A DNA stretch of 64,000 nucleotides from Novosphingobium mangrovisedimenti (GTDB lineage: Bacteria > Pseudomonadota > Alphaproteobacteria > Sphingomonadales > Sphingomonadaceae): assembly GCF_025153475.1 (NCBI RefSeq), contig NZ_JANZXA010000007.1, forward strand, positions 124,001 to 188,000. Reading direction: 5' to 3'. Every line of letters begins with the position of its first letter. Position 1 is the first letter of the stretch. Below the pieces are notes generated by a model that ran no database searches, was not told the DNA's origin, and worked only from the letters and a program-made list of their open reading frames with translations. The position numbers were made by a program, and so were the translations under genes. Shown here in pieces: positions 9,883 to 18,682 of this stretch.

Positions 9883-10974
9883 TCACTGGACCTGGCTGAA
9901 ATCGAGATCCTTGGCGGTAAAGACGCGGATCGGCTGGCCCTGGCGGACACGGATCGTCGGGCCGACCGTCGAGCTGTTCTGAACCGCCGCCGCCGCCGCC
10001 GACTGACCGCCGCCGATCACGACATTGGCGCCGCTCGATGCCAGCGTGGAAAGACCGCCGACAACCGAGAGCAGCATGGCCGAACCGAAGCGTTCGAAGA
10101 AGTGACTGTTGACCTTGCCCGCCAGCCCGGTTTCACCGCCGAAGGAAATCGCCGGGGAGCCGAGGTTCACCGACACGCCGTCGGGACGGATCAGGCGCGT
10201 CCAGATCACGTAGGCGCGCTTCTGGCCGGCGGACAGGCCGCTCTTGTACTGGCCGATCAGGCGCGACGAGCGCGGGACCAGCACGTTCTTGCCGTCGAAG
10301 CTGCGCACGTCGGTGGACACGATGGCGCGGACGTAGCCGGGCACGTCGGTATCGATCGCGGTTTCCAGCACGGCCGGGATCAGCGTGCCCTGCGTCACCG
10401 TGGTCGCCGGATCGAAGGACGTGGCCGCAGTCGCCGTCGTCCCCGTTCCGGCGAGGCGTGCGGCGAAGTCCTCGTTGGCATTGCCGCCGCTCTTGAATTC
10501 GGCCGCCGGACCGGCCGCCGCCGCACCCTCGCGCGCACCAATGTCGAAAACGACAGTGGGGCTGGCATAGGGATTCGACTGAGGCTGGCCCGCCGGATTG
10601 CTCGCCGGCGGTGCCGCCAGCACCGGAGCCGGCGGCGGGGCCGCCAAAGGCTGCGTGGAAGGCCTGGGTTCAGGCTGGGCCACGGCCGGAGCAGGCGCCG
10701 GGACAGGCTGCTGCGCGGCGCCATCCTTCTTGGCCGAAGCATCGCCGGCCGGGCCATTGCGAACCGAGTCCATCGACCACAAGGTCAACCCGCCCAGCGC
10801 CGCGACGATCAGGACGCCGGCGGCAAGGCCCAGCCCGTCGCCGCGCTTGCGCTGGGTGACTTGCGGCAGGACGTTGCGGGTAGCAAGGTCGATGACCTGG
10901 GCGCCGTCGCCTTCACGCGGATCGGTGCCGGCTTCGGGCGTCATGCGCTCACGCAGGGACGAATTGGGCGCCAT
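9883..10974 (-). CDS. virB10: TrbI/VirB10 family secretion channel protein
   Basis: A 363-residue inner-to-outer membrane spanning channel protein. A cytoplasmic N-terminus of about 50 residues is followed by one membrane helix (GLGLAAGVLIVAALGGLTLW), a long Pro/Ala-rich periplasmic stretch (about 75-165), and the conserved C-terminal barrel domain starting near TVTQGTLIPAVLETAIDTDVPG, with VLVPRSSRLIGQYKSG and RAYVIWTRLIRPDG typical of VirB10. It starts 3 bases after virB9 and is followed by virB11 after 6 bases. Its partners in the outer-membrane core are VirB9 and normally VirB7; no VirB7 gene is visible here. Confidence 0.93.
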   Translation of the reverse strand: MAPNSSLRERMTPEAGTDPREGDGAQVIDLATRNVLPQVTQRKRGDGLGLAAGVLIVAALGGLTLWSMDSVRNGPAGDASAKKDGAAQQPVPAPAPAVAQPEPRPSTQPLAAPPPAPVLAAPPASNPAGQPQSNPYASPTVVFDIGAREGAAAAGPAAEFKSGGNANEDFAARLAGTGTTATAATSFDPATTVTQGTLIPAVLETAIDTDVPGYVRAIVSTDVRSFDGKNVLVPRSSRLIGQYKSGLSAGQKRAYVIWTRLIRPDGVSVNLGSPAISFGGETGLAGKVNSHFFERFGSAMLLSVVGGLSTLASSGANVVIGGGQSAAAAAVQNSSTVGPTIRVRQGQPIRVFTAKDLDFSQVQ

Positions 10975-10977
10975 GTG

Positions 10978-11808
10978 TCAGTTCCCCTTCGCAGTCACGG
11001 GATTGGGCGTGTTCGCGGCCATGGCCGCGCTTGGTCGGGCAGTCTCCGGCAGGGTATTTTCCAGTTCCGCGCTGGCCTTGCCCGAACGCAGTATGATCTT
11101 TTCGGGCACTTCGGAAATCACGATCGTCGAGCCGCGCACGGCGTAGTTGACCGGTCCTTCCTCGCCCTTCTCGTTGAGCACCAGAATTGCGGGAACCGCT
11201 GCCTTTTCCGGCCAGAGCAGGTACGTGGCGCTGCCGTCGTCATAGACCCGCGAGGGCAGCAGCTTGTCGGAGCCCGAACGCTTCCACGCGAAGTTCAGGC
11301 TCGCCGCGTCGGCCGGAGCGGCAAGAGGATCGCCCGAGGCAAGCGCCTGCTCCATCGGGTTGAGGCTGGCCATGGCCGCGCCTGCCGCCGGCTGTTCGAC
11401 CGGCTCGTCCTTGTAGGTGAAGCGCAGCATGTAGAGCGGCTTGGACCTGGGCGAAGCAACCAGATCGAAGAAATAGGTGTGGCGGTTGGTCACCACCGTC
11501 ATGTTGGTGCGCGCGGCAGTTTCCAGCGGCTTCACGAAAAGCAGGTCGGCCCGCTTGTTGGGCGTGATCTGCCAGGCCTGCGAATCCCCGACCGCGACGT
11601 TTTCGATCGACTCGCCGTCCCCGAACGCAATGGCGGCCTGAATGCCGGCCTTGCCATCTATGCGAACGACTTCCTTCTCGTCATAGGCATGCTCGACGAG
11701 GCGGTCGTCGGCATGTGCCGGCATGGCCAGTCCAAGCAGCACCGGCGCCAGCAGCGCAGTGCTCGATGCCAGGGCGCGCACCCTGCTGGGCGTGGTCCCG
11801 CGAATCAT
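10978..11808 (-). CDS. virB9: TrbG/VirB9 family secretion protein
   Basis: A 276-residue periplasmic/outer-membrane core component. The N-terminus has a signal peptide ending near LGLAMPAHADD. The middle shows the VirB9 pattern VRIDGKAGIQAAIAFGDGESI and TNRHTYFFDLV, and the C-terminal domain has NFAWKRSGSDKLLPSRVYDDGSATYL in pieces, then YAVRGSTIVISEVPEKIILR. The start overlaps the stop of virB6 by 4 bases, so there is no room between them for a virB8 gene, which often precedes virB9 in complete systems. Confidence 0.92.
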   Translation of the reverse strand: MIRGTTPSRVRALASSTALLAPVLLGLAMPAHADDRLVEHAYDEKEVVRIDGKAGIQAAIAFGDGESIENVAVGDSQAWQITPNKRADLLFVKPLETAARTNMTVVTNRHTYFFDLVASPRSKPLYMLRFTYKDEPVEQPAAGAAMASLNPMEQALASGDPLAAPADAASLNFAWKRSGSDKLLPSRVYDDGSATYLLWPEKAAVPAILVLNEKGEEGPVNYAVRGSTIVISEVPEKIILRSGKASAELENTLPETARPSAAMAANTPNPVTAKGN

Positions 11809-13031
11809 TGTATCTTCTCCTTGGCCGGCATCCTGCCGGTATCGTTCGATGCGCTGCGGAAGCGGCTGCCGATCCCGCGCGTGCGCGCCGCATTGTCGCC
11901 GGAGCGCAAGGGTTCGAGCCCGCCCCCGGACACTTGCGTGACAACCGTCCTGCGCTCGCTCACGCGCGTGCCCGAATGGCTGTCCTGCGACGATGTCTCG
12001 ACCATAGCCGTTGCCCCGGCACTGGCGACACCCGAAGCACGGCTCTGCTGCGCCGCCGGAGCGGGCGCGGGAGCTGCGGCATATCCTGTCGGCGCGAAAG
12101 CACCCTGCCCGCCGCGCGAAGCACTGTCGCGCTCCTCACCGGCAAGGCCGAACACGCGCCAGCCCCCCGCCATCGTCGAGGCGACCTTGACCACCATGAT
12201 CATGAGCGCGACATGCACGGCAGCGACGAGGAAAAACGCCATGGCAGCGCGTCCGTCGATCTCGCCCATGTTGGCGCTCTGCACCAGGCCGGAAATGATC
12301 GGCACCAGCAGTTCCAGCGTGATCCCGCCGCCCAGCACCACGAACAGGGGCGTGATCGCCGTCAGCGCCACGCCGCGCAGCCACCCCGCGGTAAGACCGC
12401 GCGTGCCGTTGAACAGTGCCAGAACCACGAAAATCGGCCCCACCGCGAGCAGCACCGCAAGCGCGATGCGCGCGGTCAGAAGCACGCCGACAGTGCCGAG
12501 CAGCAACAGCAGCGCACCAAGCCACATGATCGTTTCGGGCGTAATCATGCCGGACGCACTCGCGGCATCCTTGGCACCGCCGCCGCTGCCTTGTGCGGCA
12601 CCGTTGGTGGCAACATCGGCGATGGCGGCGAAGACGATGTCGATGCGATCGCCGAAGATCGTCGTGGCCGATCCCTTCACGCCCATGAGCTGGGCCGCGA
12701 TCCAGTCCGGCCCGCCCAGCGCGAGGTTCCACACCACGCTCTGATAGGCGATCCAGCTCGTCGCGAACGTCAGCACCACGCCCAGCCGCAGCATGCGCGG
12801 CGTCAGCGCCGAAACGCCGAGCGTCGACCGTCCCGTCAGCAGCGAATAGGCAAAGAAGGCGATGTAGAGCGTGAGCAGGATGGTCAGCACCGGCGCCATT
12901 GCGCCACCCGCACCGAACAGGCGGCCGAAAGCGCTGGCCGCCATCTCGTTGGCGACGCAGTCTACCGCCCGCAGCGCCGGGGCGACCCCGGCCGAGGCGA
13001 CTTGCGTAAGCTGATCGCAGGCGCTGGACAT
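11805..13031 (-). CDS. virB6: VirB6/TrbL family polytopic membrane protein
   Basis: A 408-residue inner-membrane protein. I set the start at ATG 13031 (MSSACDQLTQVASAG), 5 bases after virB4; the frame stays open further upstream but there it lies inside virB4. About six hydrophobic segments are visible between residues 40 and 300, for example VLTILLTLYIAFFAYSLL and IALAVLLAVGPIFVVLALF. The last 90 residues are hydrophilic and Ala/Pro/Ser-rich (GYAAAPAPAPAAQQSRASG), probably a soluble tail. VirB6 proteins help form the inner-membrane channel. It sits between virB4 and virB9, with no virB5 gene on either side. Confidence 0.9.
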   Translation of the reverse strand: MSSACDQLTQVASAGVAPALRAVDCVANEMAASAFGRLFGAGGAMAPVLTILLTLYIAFFAYSLLTGRSTLGVSALTPRMLRLGVVLTFATSWIAYQSVVWNLALGGPDWIAAQLMGVKGSATTIFGDRIDIVFAAIADVATNGAAQGSGGGAKDAASASGMITPETIMWLGALLLLLGTVGVLLTARIALAVLLAVGPIFVVLALFNGTRGLTAGWLRGVALTAITPLFVVLGGGITLELLVPIISGLVQSANMGEIDGRAAMAFFLVAAVHVALMIMVVKVASTMAGGWRVFGLAGEERDSASRGGQGAFAPTGYAAAPAPAPAAQQSRASGVASAGATAMVETSSQDSHSGTRVSERRTVVTQVSGGGLEPLRSGDNAARTRGIGSRFRSASNDTGRMPAKEKIQ

Positions 13032-13036
13032 AGTGC

Positions 13037-15454
13037 CTACTCGGCCGCCTGGATCCAGAGTTCGCCGTCTTCGGCGTCGCCCGGCCACTGCATGCCGGTA
13101 AGCACCGGATACCAGGCCGAGGGCTCGTCGCCGTAGCGCTCGCGAAGCTGGTCGAGCTTGCGCACGGTGCTCTCGCGGCCGGACAGGACGGCGAGCACTT
13201 CGGGCATCCCCGAAAGGTCGAGACGGACCACCACCGAAGCGTCCGACTGGCGGATCAGGAAGCAGCGCGAATGCGCCGGCAGCGTGCGGATCACGTCGAG
13301 TTCGTGCTGCGTGAGGCCGAAGCCCTCGCAGTAGTCTTCGTAGCGTGCGCGGGCATTGGGCATGAACAGCATCGTCGCGGTCTGCTCGACAAGCGCCGTC
13401 GCGATCTTGCTGTCGAGCGCGTCGCGCGCCGACTGCGTCGCGAAGCCGACCAGCGCGTTGCGCTTGCGCAGCGTCTTGAGCCAATCGCGGATGCGCGCGG
13501 CGAAGACCTCGTCGTCGAGCGCCTTCCAGCCCTCGTCGATCAGGATCATCGTCGGTTCGCCGTCGAGACGTTCGTCGATCCGGTGGAACAGGTACATCAT
13601 CACCGGCGTGCGCAGGCGGGGGCTTTCGAGCAGCGCGGTCATGTCGAACCCGAGCACGCGCGCGGAAAGATCGAGCCGGTCCTGCCGGTTGTCGAACAGC
13701 CAGCCATGCTCGCCGCCTTCGATCCACGCATCGAGGCGCGAGGCCAGATCGCCGGGTTCCGGACGGCGGGCGCCGGCCAGCAGTTCGCGGAAGTGCGACA
13801 GACGGCGCAGCGACGGATCGTTGTGATAGGCCGCGTCGACCGCATGCGCGATCGTCGCCAGTTCCTCCGGGCCCTTCGCCTCGAGCAGCACGCCCAGCCA
13901 GTCGCGCAGGAAGGCGCGGTTGGTGGCCGTGTCCGGCAGCGAGAGCGGGTTGAACCCGGTCGGATGGCCGGCAGCAACGCGGCTGTAGGTGCCGCCGATG
14001 CCGCGCAGGAACACCTCGGCGCCGCGATCCTTATCGAACAGGATCGTACGCGGCGCGAACTTCTGCGCCTGCGCAGCGAGAAAGTTCATGACCACGGTCT
14101 TACCGGAACCCGACGGACCGATGACGGTGAAATTACCAAGGTCGCCCTGGTGGAAGTTGAAGAAGAACGGCGTCGAGCTGGTGGTGGACAGCAGCGTGAC
14201 CGCATCCCCCCAGTGATTCCCGCTCGCCTGCCCCATGGCGAAGCCGTGCAGGCTGCCGAAACAGGCCATGTTGGCGCTGGAAATCAGCGCGCGGCGCACG
14301 ATGAAGCTCTCGTTCCCGGGCATCTGCCCCCAGAACGCGGGCTCCAGATTGACGTCCTCGCGCACCGCGACCGCGCCCGCATCGGCAAGCGCGGCGGCGC
14401 AGGAAGCAGTGACTTCGTCGAGCGCATCGAGCGTTTCGGCGCGCACCAGAACCGAAAGGTGATGATCGCCGAAGCCAACCGCACCGGTTCCCAGCGAATC
14501 GCGCGCGGAGGTCATTTCCCGCCGTTCGGCCATTGCTTCTTCGTCCGCCGAGCGCAGGCGGCGGATGGCGAGGTCGATTCGTTCACGCGCGATCTGGCGG
14601 TCGCTCGGCGCATAAGTTTCGGTCAGCACCAGTTCGCACGGCAGGCGCAGCAATGCGTCGGTCAGGCCCGGCGCCGTCGAATCGGGATAGTCCTTGAGCG
14701 ACACGATCGAACCGAAGCTGTTGCCGTTGGCCCCGCGCAGTTCCAGCGCATCCATGCCGAAGTTGACGCGACGATAGGGCAGCATGTGGCCGATGTCGGT
14801 CCCCTCGGCGGGACGGCGAACCGGGCGCATCTCGCCATTGTAGAGCGCGCTGAGCAGTTCGAGCACTTCCGAGCATTCACCGGCAGCGCCCTCATAGTCG
14901 CCCAGCATTCGCGCGCCATAGGCACCGAGCGAGGCGACCATCGCCGACGCGGCCGCGCGCAGGGCGCGCACATCGCCGGGATCGGCTTCGACCGGGGCCG
15001 AGCCCTTGTTCTTCATCAGGCGCGAAAGCTTGTCCGCCCAGCCCGCCTTGCCGCGCGCGGGACGCCGCACCAGAGTGATGAACTGGTCATTGACGAATAG
15101 TGCGCCGGAGCTTGTCCGGGCCCGCCAGCGCGCATCGATGTGCGCGGCCAGCGGATCCTCGAAATGCCCTTCCATCTCGATCTCCACGCGGCGGCGGATG
15201 ACGTGATGATAGAGGACAAACCGCGCATCGAGCGTCGAGCGCAGCAGCACCTCGCGCGTGGCGACATGGGCATTGAGTTCGTCGGTGTCGGCAGTCTCGA
15301 AGGCGAGACCCGGCACCATCAGCGAGAGCATCACCGACCCGTCGCGCAGCAACAGGACGTTATCGTCGACCAGCGCGGCATAAGGCAGCCGGTCGCCGAC
15401 AAGGACTTCCTTCGCCCCCCAGCCCTTCAACGGCGATTTCTTGCTCTTGGCCAT
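13037..15454 (-). CDS. virB4: VirB4 family type IV secretion ATPase
   Basis: About 805 residues, the usual VirB4 size. I chose ATG 15454 (MAKSKKSPLKGWGAKEVLVG); an in-frame extension to 15610 would run into virB3. The N-terminal CagE/TrbE-type domain is followed by a RecA-like ATPase domain with Walker A GPSGSGKT near residues 446-453 and Walker B PTMILIDEGWKAL about 200 residues later. The segment GFATQSARDALDSKIATALVEQ is typical of VirB4. It energises pilus assembly and substrate transfer at the inner membrane. It lies 22 bases after virB3 and 5 bases before virB6. Confidence 0.95.
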   Translation of the reverse strand: MAKSKKSPLKGWGAKEVLVGDRLPYAALVDDNVLLLRDGSVMLSLMVPGLAFETADTDELNAHVATREVLLRSTLDARFVLYHHVIRRRVEIEMEGHFEDPLAAHIDARWRARTSSGALFVNDQFITLVRRPARGKAGWADKLSRLMKNKGSAPVEADPGDVRALRAAASAMVASLGAYGARMLGDYEGAAGECSEVLELLSALYNGEMRPVRRPAEGTDIGHMLPYRRVNFGMDALELRGANGNSFGSIVSLKDYPDSTAPGLTDALLRLPCELVLTETYAPSDRQIARERIDLAIRRLRSADEEAMAERREMTSARDSLGTGAVGFGDHHLSVLVRAETLDALDEVTASCAAALADAGAVAVREDVNLEPAFWGQMPGNESFIVRRALISSANMACFGSLHGFAMGQASGNHWGDAVTLLSTTSSTPFFFNFHQGDLGNFTVIGPSGSGKTVVMNFLAAQAQKFAPRTILFDKDRGAEVFLRGIGGTYSRVAAGHPTGFNPLSLPDTATNRAFLRDWLGVLLEAKGPEELATIAHAVDAAYHNDPSLRRLSHFRELLAGARRPEPGDLASRLDAWIEGGEHGWLFDNRQDRLDLSARVLGFDMTALLESPRLRTPVMMYLFHRIDERLDGEPTMILIDEGWKALDDEVFAARIRDWLKTLRKRNALVGFATQSARDALDSKIATALVEQTATMLFMPNARARYEDYCEGFGLTQHELDVIRTLPAHSRCFLIRQSDASVVVRLDLSGMPEVLAVLSGRESTVRKLDQLRERYGDEPSAWYPVLTGMQWPGDAEDGELWIQAAE

Positions 15455-15476
15455 GGTTATCCTTCCCGCCCTCCCC

Positions 15477-15758
15477 TCAGGGCGCGTAGCTGTTGCAGCC
15501 CCAGCGCTGCCAGTTGGCAACGCGCGGGCACTTGCTGACCTTGGCAATCCACAGGTCGAAGACCCGGGGTTCGCGCAGGCATGCGAGGTATCCCACCCCG
15601 TGGATCGCAACCGCTGCCGGCAACGCCCAGAAGCTCTTGGTGATAAGGAAGATTTCCGTCGTCACCGCAGCGTTGATGATGAAGAAGCTGTAGGTCACCC
15701 CCGCGAACATCTGCGGGCGCGTGAGCGCGCGATGGACGGGGTATCGCACCAGCGCCAT
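15477..15758 (-). CDS. virB3: VirB3 family membrane protein
   Basis: A 93-residue protein with two hydrophobic segments near the N-terminus (MFAGVTYSFFIINAAVTTEI and FWALPAAVAIHGVGYL), preceded by the VirB3-like VHRALTRPQMFAGV. The C-terminal part ends WGCNSYAP. Its start codon overlaps the virB2 stop (TGATG), so the two are translationally coupled. VirB3 associates with VirB4 in the inner membrane. In some systems the two are fused; here they are separate genes. Confidence 0.88.
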   Translation of the reverse strand: MALVRYPVHRALTRPQMFAGVTYSFFIINAAVTTEIFLITKSFWALPAAVAIHGVGYLACLREPRVFDLWIAKVSKCPRVANWQRWGCNSYAP

Positions 15759-16102
15759 CAGCCGGTCGCCGCCTGCTGGATGCCCGAAACGATCGCGCCG
15801 GCGCCGAACAGGATGAAGACGCCGATGATCACGGTGGCGCCGAAGCGCCAGTTCATGCGGCCCGTGAGCATCATGAAGCCGACAGCAGCCACGGCCATGA
15901 CCGCCACGGCGGTCGCGACATTACCCAGCAGCGTGCCCTGCAGCCAGCCGAGCGCCGCAACGATCGGACCGCTGCCGGCCGGATCGCTGACAACCGCCTG
16001 GGCCTGTGCCAGCGACGGAAAAAGAGCCGCGGAAACGGCTGCAAAACCACTGAAAAAGCCGCGAAGCTTGCGGCGTGAAATCTGAACGTATCGAATCACC
16101 AT
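15758..16102 (-). CDS. virB2: TrbC/VirB2 family pilin
   Basis: The pilus subunit of the secretion system, about 114 residues from ATG 16102. A signal peptide-like region ends near SLAQAQA, followed by two hydrophobic helices (LLGNVATAVAVMAVAAVGFMM and FGATVIIGVFILFGAGAIV) with a short basic loop between them, as in VirB2 pilins. A GGAGGG ribosome site lies just upstream of ATG 16102/GTG 16099, favouring these over ATG 16123. It is the first gene of the operon. The 214-base gap to the next gene contains an AT-rich patch at about 16262-16281, a possible promoter area. Confidence 0.88.
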   Translation of the reverse strand: MVIRYVQISRRKLRGFFSGFAAVSAALFPSLAQAQAVVSDPAGSGPIVAALGWLQGTLLGNVATAVAVMAVAAVGFMMLTGRMNWRFGATVIIGVFILFGAGAIVSGIQQAATG

Positions 16103-16316
16103 GCCCTCCGTATGAGCGCCCATTGCGCCATACTAATGACAAGTATGTGACGACGACACGGCGAAATGTTGCGCGCACGTTGCCGCAAGAATTGCCGTAC
16201 ACCCTCCCTCTGCACGGCGAGAAGGCGCCGGACAGAGCCGACACCTTCTACCACGAAGACTCATTTATATATAGTATATGCGACCGGAAGGGGCTCATCC
16301 GCCCTTGCGGCAAGCC

Positions 16317-16694
16317 TCAGCGGGATGCCTGGGCGATCGTGCCAAGCAACCTCTTGAGAGCGGTACGCGCCGCGACGCGCGAATCCATCCATGTTCCGTC
16401 GGCCAGCTCCAGATCGTAACGGTCCGAACTGGCAATCGCGGCGCGGTACGAGGCAATGGCCTTGTCGGCCTGGCCCGCACCGGCATAGGCGGTCCCGAGA
16501 TTGATCAGCGTCGCGGGATCCTGCGATTTCGCGGCATCGCTGGCTTCCAGCTTGCGCAAGGCGGCATCCGCGCGACCCGTGGCAAGTTCCTCGTAAGCGA
16601 CATCTGGCACCTTTTCAGCTCCAGGCGTTTCGATGCCGAGCGAAAAAGCCGACTGCCCCAGCAGCGCGGCGGTCATCAGGGCGGTAAGCGACAC
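16317..16694 (-). CDS. Small exported TPR protein
   Basis: About 125 residues from GTG 16694; I prefer this start because GGAG lies about 8 bases upstream, while ATG 16778 would add 28 residues not resembling an export signal. The N-terminus (SLTALMTAALLGQSAFSLG) looks like a signal peptide. The body contains one or two tetratricopeptide motifs: DVAYEELATGRADAALRKLE, then PATLINLGTAYAGAGQADKAIASYRAAI. It is on the same strand as and upstream of the virB operon, but separated by 214 bases, so a link to secretion is only a guess. Similar small TPR proteins are common in sphingomonads; no specific function can be given. Confidence 0.75.
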   Translation of the reverse strand: MSLTALMTAALLGQSAFSLGIETPGAEKVPDVAYEELATGRADAALRKLEASDAAKSQDPATLINLGTAYAGAGQADKAIASYRAAIASSDRYDLELADGTWMDSRVAARTALKRLLGTIAQASR

Positions 16695-16840
16695 AGCGGT
16701 TCTCCCGTTTGCGATTATCGATTGAAGGCATGATCTGCCCGCATTCGCAGTTTCGCAACAAAATGACGTAAGTGTCATAAAAGTGCAATGTTAACGTGAA
16801 TCCCGCAGTGAAACGCGAGTCGCAACGATCACTTTCAGCG

Positions 16841-16912
16841 CTGTCGGCCGATTGTCATATTACGGTCGTATAAGTGAAGATTACTGTCACCGTAGCGCCA
16901 ACAAACTGTCAC
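16841..16912 (+). promoter_or_regulatory. PHO box cluster upstream of the lipoprotein/TonB receptor pair
   Basis: Three PhoB-type half-sites with exact 11-base spacing: CTGTCGG at 16841, TTGTCAT at 16852 and CGGTCGT at 16863. Two further CTGTCAC copies at 16884 and 16906 are 22 bases apart, that is two half-site steps. The known consensus is CTGTCAT repeated every 11 bases. The array lies 73-144 bases before GTG 16985. Confidence 0.75.
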
Positions 16913-16984
16913 CCCCCACGCCTAGACGGCCAGCAACGAAGGCGGAGTCGTCGCCTCGTTCGACCAGAACACGGGGGAATCAAC

Positions 16985-18595
16985 GTGAAGAAAATTTCCG
17001 GTCTGCTGCTCGTTGGCTGCAGCGCTCTCGCACTCGCCGGCTGTGGCGCCGATGACATCTCCTCGCCCGGCGCCGGCAGCATCACCATCAACAATCCGAC
17101 ACCGACACCCACTCCGACGCCGACCCCGACTTCGGGTGTTGTAACGCCAGCCGCAGGCTGCCCCACGTTCAACGCCACCGGTGGCTTGACCGACAGCGGC
17201 ACCATCACCGGCCCCGAAGGCGAATGGCGCGTCTGCACGCTGCCCGCACTGGTCGACGTGACTTCGAGCCTGCCCAAAATTCCGGGCCTTCTTTATCGCC
17301 TGAACGGCCGTGTCGACGTGGGTTGCGACGGTGGCTTCTCGGCACCGACTGCCGGCACGCCCTTCACCACCACGACCGCAAGCTGCGGCGGCCGTTCGCT
17401 GACTGCCGACACCGACGTAACCCTGACCATTGATCCGGGCGTGATCATCTACGGTGAAAACGGTTCGGAGCCGGCATGGCTTGCGGTCAACCGCGGTAAC
17501 AAGATCAACGCTATTGGTGCTCCCAGTGCGCCGATCATCTTCACCAGCCGCCAGAACGTTGTCGGCACCGCAACCGACGCCGACCAGGGTCAGTGGGGCG
17601 GCGTCGTGCTGATGGGCCGCGGCATCACCACGGACTGCACTGCGGGCGGTTCGGCCGCGACCAGCGCCGCCGCGGTGGGCACCGGCACGTGCGAACGCGA
17701 TACAGAAGGTTCGGTCAACCCGGCCGTCTTCGGCGGCAATGACAACACCTACGATGCCGGTACCATGAAGTACTTCCAGATCCGGTATTCTGGCTATGTC
17801 CTGGGTTCGAACACCGAACTCCAGTCGCTCACGGCTGAAGCGGTCGGCACCGGCACGAAGCTGGAATACTTCCAGAGCGTGAACAGCTCGGATGACGGCG
17901 CGGAGTTCTTCGGTGGTGAAGTCAACTTCAAGCACTACATCGCCGTCAACGCCGACGACGACAGCCTCGACACCGACACCGGCGTGCAGGGCAACTTCCA
18001 GTATCTGCTTCTGCTCCAGCGCGCAGGCGACGGCGACGCTCTCATGGAAATCGACTCGAACAACCTGGAAGAGCAGTTCCCGCGCCAGAAGCTCAACGTC
18101 GCGAACTTCACCGGCGTCCAGCCGCTGGACAACTCGAACAGCGACCAGGCCGCCGTACTTGTACGCGGCAACGCGGATGTGACGTGGGCCAACGGCATTC
18201 TCAACGTGCCGAACAACGAGTGCGTCCGCCTCAACGGTTCCGGCACGGTTCCCGCCACGCTGACGGCCTACTCGACCGCACTGACCTGCAACGCGACCAA
18301 GTACCTCGCCACCGGCTCGTACACGGACGTGAATGCCATCGCGGCGATCTTCAGCGGCAACAACAACGACGACTCGCTGACCTCGACCCTGACGGACACC
18401 TTCGTCAACGGCACCAACGAGAGCGCTGTCGTCGCTTACGCCGACATCGCCAACATCTCGAGCACCTTCGACGCCGTCAGCTACATCGGCGCTGTCAAGG
18501 ACGCTGCGGACACCTGGTACCGCGGCTGGACCTGCGACAACGCCACCGCAGACTTCGGCTCGGGCGAAGCTTGTACGGCGCTCCCGGTCACCTGA
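16985..18595 (+). CDS. Secreted lipoprotein with beta-helix-like repeats, partner of the TonB receptor
   Basis: About 536 residues from GTG 16985, chosen because it begins directly with a lipoprotein signal (VKKISGLLLVGCSALALAGC, lipobox LAGC). After it come a Thr-Pro repeat linker (PTPTPTPTPTPT) and a large domain with patterns such as VTLTIDPGVIIYG, INAIGAPSAPIIFTS and GQWGGVVLMGRG, which recall parallel beta-helix surface proteins. I do not recognise an enzyme motif. PHO half-sites lie upstream and a TonB receptor follows after 87 bases, with a hairpin (18621-18646) between. The likely role is a surface-exposed lipoprotein that binds or processes a phosphorus-containing ligand for the receptor; this is inference from context. 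Several cysteines are present and could form disulfides. Confidence 0.8.
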   Translation: MKKISGLLLVGCSALALAGCGADDISSPGAGSITINNPTPTPTPTPTPTSGVVTPAAGCPTFNATGGLTDSGTITGPEGEWRVCTLPALVDVTSSLPKIPGLLYRLNGRVDVGCDGGFSAPTAGTPFTTTTASCGGRSLTADTDVTLTIDPGVIIYGENGSEPAWLAVNRGNKINAIGAPSAPIIFTSRQNVVGTATDADQGQWGGVVLMGRGITTDCTAGGSAATSAAAVGTGTCERDTEGSVNPAVFGGNDNTYDAGTMKYFQIRYSGYVLGSNTELQSLTAEAVGTGTKLEYFQSVNSSDDGAEFFGGEVNFKHYIAVNADDDSLDTDTGVQGNFQYLLLLQRAGDGDALMEIDSNNLEEQFPRQKLNVANFTGVQPLDNSNSDQAAVLVRGNADVTWANGILNVPNNECVRLNGSGTVPATLTAYSTALTCNATKYLATGSYTDVNAIAAIFSGNNNDDSLTSTLTDTFVNGTNESAVVAYADIANISSTFDAVSYIGAVKDAADTWYRGWTCDNATADFGSGEACTALPVT

Positions 18596-18620
18596 TCGAG
18601 GCCGCCCATTGACCAACGAG

Positions 18621-18650
18621 GGGGGCGGTCCATTTCGGCCGCCCCCTTTC
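18621..18650 (+). terminator. GC-rich hairpin between lipoprotein and TonB receptor genes
   Basis: GGGGGCGG (18621-18628) pairs with CCGCCCCC (18639-18646) around a 10-base loop, followed by TTTC. It may act as a partial terminator or mRNA-end stabiliser that gives more lipoprotein than receptor. Confidence 0.55.
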
Positions 18651-18682
18651 GTACTTTCCCATAAGTTCCAGGGGGATAACTC

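Noticed and set aside
9016-12744. Very long plus-strand open frame (1242 codons) across virB11-virB6
   Set aside because: It crosses four genes with clear VirB motifs on the minus strand; its product is Arg/Gly/His-rich low-complexity with no domain.
16761-16790. Possible further PHO box near GTGTCAT at 16772
   Set aside because: Only one good half-site; the 11-base neighbours (AAATGAC, GTGCAAT) match poorly.
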